A stretch of 64,000 nucleotides of DNA, taken from NCBI GenBank assembly GCA_009775265.1, contig VSPG01000002.1, forward strand, positions 62,001-126,000, written 5' to 3'. This document shows positions 59,799 to 64,000 of the stretch, piece by piece. The notes under the pieces are model-generated. The model had not been told where the DNA came from and ran no database searches. It saw nothing but the letters and a program-made list of their open reading frames with translations. The translations under genes were made by a program, and so were the position numbers. The DNA is from Muribaculaceae bacterium (GTDB lineage: Bacteria > Bacteroidota > Bacteroidia > Bacteroidales > Muribaculaceae). How positions within the stretch are numbered: position 1 is the stretch's first letter; the number at the start of each line of letters is the position of its first letter.

Positions 59799-60448
59799 TT
59801 AGCCGGATTTTGGATTGAGTGAGATTTTGCGCTTACAGCCTGATAGAACTCGGTGCCTTTGGCGCAGAGTGCCGGAACTGCGGTGCTCCACTTTTTCCAC
59901 ACAGATGTTATGTGGTCGGGGGTGGTGCATCGGCCAAGTTCCTCAAGCGCCTCTTTGAGTTGTGCGCCGGTGAACGTGGCGGCAGGTTGCTGATGTCCGC
60001 GTTCCTTGAACTCAGCCTGATTGCCGCAGGCGAGGTTGGCATCATCGTCGGTGTCAGCCACGATACCGAGGATAGCACAGTAGGAGTAGCGCTTCAGGTA
60101 GGTAATGGCGGAGCCATAAGCCTGATAGTCGGTTGTCTGATTGGGTAACATCAGTTCGCTCTTGAACCACTGGCCGCTCTTGTGCGAGAGGATGGTTACG
60201 AGCTTGCCGTCGCTGATGAGCTGACAGACGGAGAGACCGTTGGCTTTGAGAGCCGGGGTGGCGGCTTTCACACAAGCGCAGAGGTCTGCGTACTTGAACG
60301 AGTATGAGCCGCCGGTCTTGGTCTTCACCTTAACCTCTTTTTCAAGTTTGGGCTGCTCGACACTGCCCTGAAAGGCAGAGAGAGCTGCGCTGATTTCGTT
60401 GATACTCTCGCTCATGTAGGAGACGAGTCTGGGAGTTGTTTCTTCCAT
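59795..60448 (-). CDS. erf: ERF-family single-strand annealing protein
   Basis: 217 residues. AALSAFQGSVEQPKLEKEVK start, SFKYADLCACVKAATPALKA, GLSVCQLI and AYGSAITYLKRYSYCAILGI then VADTDDDAN are the ERF pattern (YA(D/S)xxxxxxxxxPxLxxxGLxxxQ; G(s/a)xxTYxxRYxxxxxxgIxxxxDDD). Anneals single strands during recombination and circularisation. First gene of the P4 operon, ahead of the exonuclease. Confidence 0.92.
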   Translation of the reverse strand: MEETTPRLVSYMSESINEISAALSAFQGSVEQPKLEKEVKVKTKTGGSYSFKYADLCACVKAATPALKANGLSVCQLISDGKLVTILSHKSGQWFKSELMLPNQTTDYQAYGSAITYLKRYSYCAILGIVADTDDDANLACGNQAEFKERGHQQPAATFTGAQLKEALEELGRCTTPDHITSVWKKWSTAVPALCAKGTEFYQAVSAKSHSIQNPAK

Positions 60449-60458
60449 TTTGAATGGG

Positions 60459-60570
60459 TTTTATTGGTTTGACTTATGTTTCATTTCACCTGTAAAGTTA
60501 AGGCAGATTGACGAGAGGTACAAACAGATTAAACACCATTTTATCAATATTTTACGCCTTAACATTTACT
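60459..60570 (-). promoter_or_regulatory. Phased-repeat promoter module P4
   Basis: Minus strand: TTTG (60524-60521), 20 bp, TAACTTTA (60500-60493), leader element 60475-60459, ATG 60448. Plus-strand motifs CACCATTTT at 60534, CAATATTTT at 60545 and CGCCTTAAC at 60555; period 11 then 10 bp, the first 13 bp from the -33 box. Confidence 0.8.
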
Positions 60571-60844
60571 GACATTTGACCCCGAAACGAGGAGCGTAGA
60601 AGTTGAAATTCCGACGCTCTACATCGGCATCTTCTGGATGCCATCTTGCATTCCTGAGCCATCTTTCATAGCACTCCTTACAGCGCCATTGATTGAGGAC
60701 TGCAATATAGCACCCTTTGTCCGCAGGGAGATAGGGGCGTCCGCACCAGTCGCAGATGCAGATTTCAGAGCCGACGGCATCCATCAGCTCCCCAGCGGTA
60801 CATTCTATGACGAGGAATTTGCCTGCTTCGATTTGTTTAGCCAT
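60566..60844 (-). CDS. Small zinc-finger-like protein
   Basis: 92 residues. Cys30, Cys32 and CxxCGRP (ICICDWCGRPYLPAD) then CYIAVLNQWRCKECYERWLR (CxxC): a treble-clef-like zinc site at about 30-58. Early operon, under the leaderless gap after P4. Function unknown. Confidence 0.7.
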   Translation of the reverse strand: MAKQIEAGKFLVIECTAGELMDAVGSEICICDWCGRPYLPADKGCYIAVLNQWRCKECYERWLRNARWHPEDADVERRNFNFYAPRFGVKCQ

Positions 60845-61244
60845 TTTGTCTGATGTATTTGAGAATTATCTTTGACAATCTTATTGTCTTCCGGCAAAGC
60901 TCCTCATCGAACATTCCGATGTGAGTTTGCTCCTTTGGCAATCGGAATGCGGTTGACAAAACCTCGTAGGCCGCAGTCAGTGGCAGATAGCCCTCTTTCC
61001 AAATTGGGTCAAAAGCCTCGTGCGCCTGATGCTTCAGTTGTCGGAGTTCTTTGTTTGCAACTCTGCCAAGTGCTTTGTCAGTACCTTTGTGGCATCCGAC
61101 CCATGCACCGCACGGCTCACACAGGTAGCACTTGGTGCCATAGGAGCGCCCATAGATTTGTGAGTCGTCAACGAGTTTAGTTGGAGATCCACAATACGGG
61201 CAACTCCAGCCGAGAAGCACAAGCGGATCATCTTTCAATGTCAT
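60837..61244 (-). CDS. DUF3268-type zinc-finger protein
   Basis: 135 residues. SCPYCGSPTKLVDDSQIYGR, then KCYLCEPCGAWVGCHKGTDK, ALGRVANKELRQLKHQAHEA: exactly the DUF3268 zinc-finger-containing domain. C-terminal helices extend it (FRLPKEQTHIGMFDEE). Common in phage early regions; role unknown. Overlaps the next gene by 8 bases. Confidence 0.85.
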   Translation of the reverse strand: MTLKDDPLVLLGWSCPYCGSPTKLVDDSQIYGRSYGTKCYLCEPCGAWVGCHKGTDKALGRVANKELRQLKHQAHEAFDPIWKEGYLPLTAAYEVLSTAFRLPKEQTHIGMFDEELCRKTIRLSKIILKYIRQNG

Positions 61245-61461
61245 TTTTGATGTGGTCTATCGCGGCGTTCAAGGCATCCTGAAACTCGTCGAGGTGTTCA
61301 GGATGCAGGAAGATACGCTGCCGTTTCCTTGGGCCTTTCGACTTGTCTGTCGGAATTTCCGATATGGCAATATAAGGAGAGCCCTTGCTGTCCTTGTGGG
61401 TGTCTATGTAGTAGACGCGAGTCCCACCACTGACACGCTTTGAGAATGTCGGTTTATCCAT
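61228..61461 (-). CDS. PUR-alpha-like single-strand nucleic-acid-binding protein (DUF3276)
   Basis: 77 residues from the ATG at 61461. FSKRVSGGTRVYYIDTHKDS, GSPYIAISEIP, KRQRIFLHPEHLDEFQDALN then AAIDHI: the PUR repeat of bacterial DUF3276 (SKRVxxGxRxYxxDxKxxxxGxxYxxIxE... FxxxxExFxxALxxAI). Bacteroidetes encode related proteins; the fold binds single-stranded DNA or RNA. ACATCATC-type repeats precede the ATG. Confidence 0.8.
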   Translation of the reverse strand: MDKPTFSKRVSGGTRVYYIDTHKDSKGSPYIAISEIPTDKSKGPRKRQRIFLHPEHLDEFQDALNAAIDHIKNDIER

Positions 61462-61485
61462 GTTGATGATGTGTTGATGATGTTG

Positions 61486-61614
61486 TCGGGAGAGTTGGAC
61501 TTGAACCAACTTGTCAACTATTCGATATGCGTCCCGTCGCCCTGTGCGATGCCCATACCCGTATTTATTGACGCCAGCCTCTACTGGTAGCACTTGCCGT
61601 GTGCAATTCTCCCG
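61486..61614 (-). tRNA. tRNA-like structure A (atypical, long variable region)
   Basis: Acceptor CGGGAGA / TCTCCCG (7 perfect bp), discriminator A, then CA; D-arm GCAC-ACGGCAA-GTGC; T-arm GTTGG-TTCAAGT-CCAAC (canonical TTC loop). The anticodon arm is CCAG-TAGAGG-CTGG (6-base loop), and about 60 bases separate it from the T-arm, with a GTCAA/TTGAC pair. Total 129 bases against 75-95 for normal tRNA. It may be a pseudo-tRNA or a tRNA-like regulatory RNA. Confidence 0.4.
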
Positions 61615-61615
61615 T

Positions 61616-61648
61616 GAAAAACCGGACTATCTTCGCAGACGGCCCGGT
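61616..61648 (-). terminator. Hairpin between tRNA-like B and A
   Basis: ACCGG / CCGGT with an 18-base loop followed by five T on the minus strand. Could terminate after tRNA-like B. Confidence 0.4.
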
Positions 61649-61672
61649 GCTAATGATATTATTCTAATTGGG

Positions 61673-61753
61673 TGGTGGACGGTGCAGGAGTCGAACCCAC
61701 CTCTCTGCATCGGCGCGCCTCAGCAGTGTTTCAGCCATCTAAACTGACCGCCC
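61673..61753 (-). tRNA. tRNA-like structure B (enlarged anticodon loop)
   Basis: Acceptor GGGCGGT / ACCGTCC (one G-T), discriminator A, encoded CCA (61675-61673); D-arm GTTT-AGATGGCTG-AAAC; T-arm GTGGG-TTCGACT-CCTGC. The only anticodon stem found is CTGC/GCAG around a 14-base loop that contains GGCGCGCC. No normal seven-base anticodon loop exists, so decoding is unclear. Confidence 0.45.
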
Positions 61754-61789
61754 ATGAAGCCGAAATAACCCGTCCGGCCATCGGGATTG

Positions 61790-61870
61790 ATTGATTGACG
61801 CTGTAAACCCTCACGGGCGTTTTCAAAGGCATCACTATGTGGTTAATAACAGCGACCCTCTCGGGCTAAT
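61790..61870 (-). other. Structured region with two CCC-GNRA-GGG hairpins
   Basis: Minus-strand CCC-GTGA-GGG (61818-61809) and CCC-GAGA-GGG (61865-61856), both GNRA tetraloops, joined by a CGCTGT/ACAGCG pair flanking the interval. No reading frame stands out. Possibly part of a larger RNA with the adjacent tRNA-like folds. Confidence 0.35.
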
Positions 61871-61876
61871 ATATCG

Positions 61877-62131
61877 TTATCTTTTTTTCTTTCTGGTATT
61901 CCGACAATGCCTCAAAACCTGGGCGGCGTTACAGAACCATTTACCGTTCTGCGCCTCGGTCGGCTTTGTTGCCTCTATCTTTCCGGCGGCGATAAGGTCT
62001 GTGAGCTTCTTTTCGCCTCCGACAATGTGCATGGCGTCCTTCTTGCCAAATGTAAAGTCAGACATTATTGTGAGTATATTCTCCAATAAAATAGCCGAGG
62101 GATCTACGGCATTGATTTGACCTCTTCCCAT
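61877..62131 (-). CDS. Small helix-turn-helix-like protein
   Basis: 84 residues from the ATG at 62131; an alternative ATG is at 62065. GKKDAMHIVGGEKKLTDLIA then GKIEATKP and NGKWFCNAAQVLRHC. The KxxAxxIVGGxxKLxxLIxxGKI pattern looks like a winged-helix or excisionase-type DNA-binding motif with a short wing. It ends in KKKR. It could regulate phage transcription, but the target is unknown. Confidence 0.55.
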   Translation of the reverse strand: MGRGQINAVDPSAILLENILTIMSDFTFGKKDAMHIVGGEKKLTDLIAAGKIEATKPTEAQNGKWFCNAAQVLRHCRNTRKKKR

Positions 62132-62136
62132 AGGCT

Positions 62137-62361
62137 CTACTTTACTCTTGCGACATAGACGCATTTATCTTCCATGTCGGTGCTTGTTATCCACTTTTTA
62201 CCCATTTTCACACGCTCGTTAAGCATGGAGGCACTTGGCGTGTTCCGGACGGTATTCGGATTGTAGATGTCCATAGGAAATGCGATGGCTTCACCTACCT
62301 TCAAATTGCGGAACTCTTCCGCAACGCCTCCGCTGGCGATTCTTATTGTATTATTCTCCAT
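62137..62361 (-). CDS. Uncharacterised small protein
   Basis: 74 residues: IRIASGGVAEEFRNLKVGEA, IAFPMDIYNPNTVRNTPSAS, KMGKKWITSTDMEDKCVYVARV. It resembles small phage proteins with a beta-barrel tail (the VKxGKKW...xxVxRVK pattern). It lies 6 bases before the next gene. Unknown role. Confidence 0.6.
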   Translation of the reverse strand: MENNTIRIASGGVAEEFRNLKVGEAIAFPMDIYNPNTVRNTPSASMLNERVKMGKKWITSTDMEDKCVYVARVK

Positions 62362-62380
62362 ATTTGTTTTTGAGATTAAT

Positions 62381-62455
62381 TGGGAACGGTAGTCGGCTTT
62401 GCTCCGACGACCTTCAGGAGTGTTCCTGACGCTCTACTGACTGAGCTATACCGTT
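62381..62455 (-). tRNA. tRNA-like structure C (6-base anticodon loop, altered T-loop)
   Basis: 75 bases: acceptor AACGGTA / TACCGTT (7 perfect bp), discriminator C, encoded CCA; D-arm GCTC-AGTCAGTA-GAGC; anticodon arm TCAGG-AACACT-CCTGA (6-base loop, no U33); T-arm GTCGG-AGCAAAG-CCGAC, where TTC is replaced by AGC. The secondary structure is complete but the conserved loop bases are not. Confidence 0.5.
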
Positions 62456-62509
62456 CTGATTTATATATGTGGAAACTCAGATGCTGTGAGTTCTTTGCAT
62501 ACTTGGTTA

Positions 62510-62650
62510 TTACCGGTCCATTTGCCACGGGCGGACACGACTCAACCCGCCATCCGTCATTGTTCGGCATAAGCACGGATGGTTCTTTCTTACCGTAGCA
62601 CCGACCCGCTTCAATGTGCCGTTCACCCTTGCGAGGCTATTGAGCTGCAT
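62510..62650 (-). CDS. Possible small basic protein (46 residues)
   Basis: MQLNSLARVNGTLKRVGATV, RKNHPCLCRTMTDGGLSRVR, PWQMDR. The ATG at 62650 follows the stop of a 22-codon frame (MEIPLILPGRETAG...) by a few bases. It lies between two tRNA-like folds and contains a CCATCCGT/ACGGATGG inverted repeat, so it could equally be part of an RNA. Low confidence. Confidence 0.3.
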   Translation of the reverse strand: MQLNSLARVNGTLKRVGATVRKNHPCLCRTMTDGGLSRVRPWQMDR

Positions 62651-62744
62651 CTTTATCGGCTACTACTCATCGCTGACTCTCCGGCGGTCTCCCGTCCGGG
62701 CAGTATCAGCGGAATTTCCATTACGTCAAGGTACTCTTCTTTGG

Positions 62745-62825
62745 TGGTGGGAGCGGCAGGACTCGAACCTGCAACCACTCGCTTAGTCTGCGAGCCTCTA
62801 TCCAATTGAGATTATCTACACTCCC
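62745..62825 (-). tRNA. tRNA-like structure D (no U33, long 8-9 linker)
   Basis: Acceptor GGGAGTG / CGCTCCC (one T-G), discriminator A, encoded CCA; T-arm GCAGG-TTCGAGT-CCTGC canonical; anticodon arm CTCGC-AGACTAA-GCGAG with a normal size but G at position 33; D-stem TCTC/GAGG with the 8-9 linker enlarged to 7 bases. The nominal anticodon would be ACT, but the lack of U33 makes decoding doubtful. Confidence 0.5.
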
Positions 62826-62916
62826 GATTGCAACCCCTTTCGGGGCCGGGGCTCTCTTGCCCCTCGGCATTGCTCACTCTTGAGCGCCGTTATTGGTTAG
62901 TTTGACTTGGCGGAGG

Positions 62917-63393
62917 TTAATCTTCGGGGAAGATTGAGTTTACCAGCACTGCAATTGCCTTGACTTGGCTCTTGACTCTGTCAGCACCCTGCTTGGTCTC
63001 GTAGTACCACTTCTGGTACATGTCGCGGTTCTCTTTGGCTGAGTCGCGCTGTTTGGTGATGTCTTCGAGGACGCTCTTGTGAGTCTCGGCCATTGCTCGC
63101 TTCTCTTCCATCATCCGGTAGATGATTTTGCGGAGGGTGTCGGCATCGGTGGTCTCACTGTCGATTACGTCGCGGAGGTTGTCATCATCAACCTCTATCG
63201 GATTGATGTGGAAGTCGAGGCCGTTGTCGTCGATGAACTCGCCGATCTCCTTAGCAGCGTTCTCGGAAACTACGATGGTGAGGAGTCCGGGGTGGAGGGT
63301 TACGGTTGCCGGGATGGTGGAGGCGTAGGCGGCGAGGCTGTTGTAAGAAGCCTCGTTGTGGGCCTTGTACTGATAGGAGGTTGTTAATTCCAT
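62917..63393 (-). CDS. Uncharacterised early protein with coiled-coil end
   Basis: 158 residues. Residues 1-60 beta-rich (ATVTLHPGLLTIVVSENAAK), then an acidic linker and a long helix-rich end (RMMEEKRAMAETHKSVLEDI, YQKWYYETKQGADRVKSQVK). Unrecognised. The leader element at 63404-63420 lies 10 bases before its ATG. Confidence 0.6.
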   Translation of the reverse strand: MELTTSYQYKAHNEASYNSLAAYASTIPATVTLHPGLLTIVVSENAAKEIGEFIDDNGLDFHINPIEVDDDNLRDVIDSETTDADTLRKIIYRMMEEKRAMAETHKSVLEDITKQRDSAKENRDMYQKWYYETKQGADRVKSQVKAIAVLVNSIFPED

Positions 63394-63403
63394 GTTGATT
63401 TGG

Positions 63404-63420
63404 TTTTATTGGTTTGACTT
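63404..63420 (-). repeat. Leader element copy upstream of 63393
   Basis: Exact TTTTATTGGTTTGACTT on the plus strand, 10 bases before the ATG at 63393 and just after the stop of the next gene at 63428, so no promoter module fits here: the element acts in translation within an operon. A broken copy (TTATTGGTTAGTTTGACTT) lies at about 62890-62908. Confidence 0.75.
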
Positions 63421-63427
63421 GGGAGGG

Positions 63428-63793
63428 TTATTTGAAAAAGCGCTCTACATATCCGCCGAGGATGACGGCTACTGTTGCTTGACCGAGAGATATGTCACTG
63501 TGGTCATCAAGTGCGCCTTTGGTATGCTGCTGGTAGTGGTGGAAGCGGATGCACTGTTCAAGCCGTTTGAGGCTCTGATAGTCCTTATCCTTTACAGTGT
63601 CCTTGATGTGTCTGAGATAGGCGGCAACAAATGAGTTGGCACTGAACTGGAGATTGGCTTCCTTATACTCCACGTCAGAGGGTTTCATCTTTTCGAGGAC
63701 GTGCATAGCGTTGTCGGCCACCTTTTCTCGTTCTGCGATGTCCTGACTGATAGCGTCGAGGATTGCATTAATTTTTTCTACATGAGTTTCCAT
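63428..63793 (-). CDS. Uncharacterised early protein
   Basis: 121 residues, helical. EKINAILDAISQDIAEREKV, HVLEKMKPSDVEYKEANLQF and a C-terminal hydrophobic strand (QATVAVILGGYVERFFK). Unrecognised; tight spacing with both neighbours. Confidence 0.6.
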   Translation of the reverse strand: METHVEKINAILDAISQDIAEREKVADNAMHVLEKMKPSDVEYKEANLQFSANSFVAAYLRHIKDTVKDKDYQSLKRLEQCIRFHHYQQHTKGALDDHSDISLGQATVAVILGGYVERFFK

Positions 63794-63808
63794 ATATGTT
63801 GAATTTGA

Positions 63809-64000
63809 TTAGTCCGAGATTTCGTCAAGGGTCTCAGTGGTGACGTACCACTTGTAGCGGCACTCTACAAGTTGCTTATCCGAGAGAGAGCAACAATGCT
63901 TTGCGGCATAGAAGTAGAGAGCTTGGATAGGTATTCCGTTTGCGTCCCTAATGAAGCCAAAGGAGCGGTCGCGCTTCTTAAAGCCGAGTTTCTTAATCTC
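63809..64000 (-). CDS. Uncharacterised protein, 3' end (runs off the window)
   Basis: 63 C-terminal residues are visible (KKRDRSFGFIRDANGIP, IQALYFYAAKHCCSLSDKQL, VECRYKWYVTTE). The frame is open to the right edge; stop TAA at 63809-63811. No domain recognised. Confidence 0.6.
   Translation of the reverse strand, partial: EIKKLGFKKRDRSFGFIRDANGIPIQALYFYAAKHCCSLSDKQLVECRYKWYVTTETLDEISD

Noticed and set aside
62376..62576. A 66-codon minus-strand frame through tRNA-like C
   Set aside because: Half of it lies inside the tRNA-like fold and the rest over an inverted repeat; no family pattern.
7183..64000. A second VR elsewhere
   Set aside because: No other protein end carries the RLPRRAG...GVRL pattern and no other stretch matching TR was seen by eye.
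1..64000. Insertion sequences or transposases
   Set aside because: No transposase, terminal inverted repeats or target duplications were recognised in the window.

Overview
The window is the left end of an integrated temperate siphovirus in a Bacteroidales chromosome. Bases 1-397 look like host DNA: the 3' end of an SPFH/band-7 gene and a small ribbon-helix-helix gene, both of types common in Bacteroidales. A tyrosine integrase follows at 580-1755 (+). From 2.3 kb to the right edge nearly every gene is on the minus strand and phage-like. Promoters match the Bacteroidetes form (TTTG near -33, TAnnTTTG near -7), and many starts lack a Shine-Dalgarno sequence. Base composition is near 50 percent GC by eye, which would fit Muribaculaceae or relatives better than low-GC Bacteroides; this is inference. 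The prophage runs off the right edge, so attR is not visible.

Layout, left to right. 0.6-2.1 kb: integrase and a small RNA polymerase alpha-CTD-like protein (+). 2.3-4.3 kb: lysis cassette with a small membrane protein, holin, PG-binding/amidase endolysin and a probable unimolecular spanin. 4.4-15.5 kb: a diversity-generating retroelement (DGR), made of a reverse transcriptase, a template repeat (TR), and a 2,799-residue tail or receptor-binding protein whose C-type-lectin-like end carries the variable repeat (VR). 15.5-19.0 kb: distal tail proteins. 19.1-20.3 kb: an SH3-barrel protein and an ECF-like sigma factor. 20.4-35.4 kb: the tail and head late operon (tape measure, tail tube, connectors, HK97 capsid, prohead protease, portal, TerL, TerS). 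35.7-40.8 kb: accessory metabolism (phosphoribosyltransferase, sugar epimerase, DUF4406 deoxyribosyltransferase-like, DUF4417, a CdiA-type nuclease, a variant cytosine methyltransferase) plus an opposite-strand structured small RNA. 40.8-48.2 kb: many small early genes, including a Tad2-like anti-Thoeris protein, a TAGT-like glycosyltransferase and a ParB-like protein. 48.3-60.4 kb: replication and recombination (SNF2-methyltransferase fusion, ParB-MutS-I fusion, DnaC-like loader, initiator containing iterons, VRR-NUC, SNF2 helicase, NinB-like, SSB-like, PD-(D/E)XK exonuclease, ERF annealase). 60.5-64 kb: zinc-finger proteins, a PUR-alpha-like protein, four tRNA-like structures and further small genes.

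Two observations stand out. (1) The DGR is complete in TR, VR and RT. TR and VR differ at 20 of 118 positions, and all 20 are adenines in the coding-strand TR. (2) Five early promoters share one rigid design: a TTTG/ATTG box, exactly 20 bp, a TAMCTTTA box, and 11-bp phased copies of a CACCATTTTA motif beginning exactly 13 bp beyond the -33 box. This is the signature of a phage regulon under one DNA-binding regulator. Other points worth following are replication-origin iterons inside the initiator gene, a four-hairpin small RNA with its own -7 box and terminator, and a cluster of CCA-bearing tRNA-like folds with abnormal anticodon loops.
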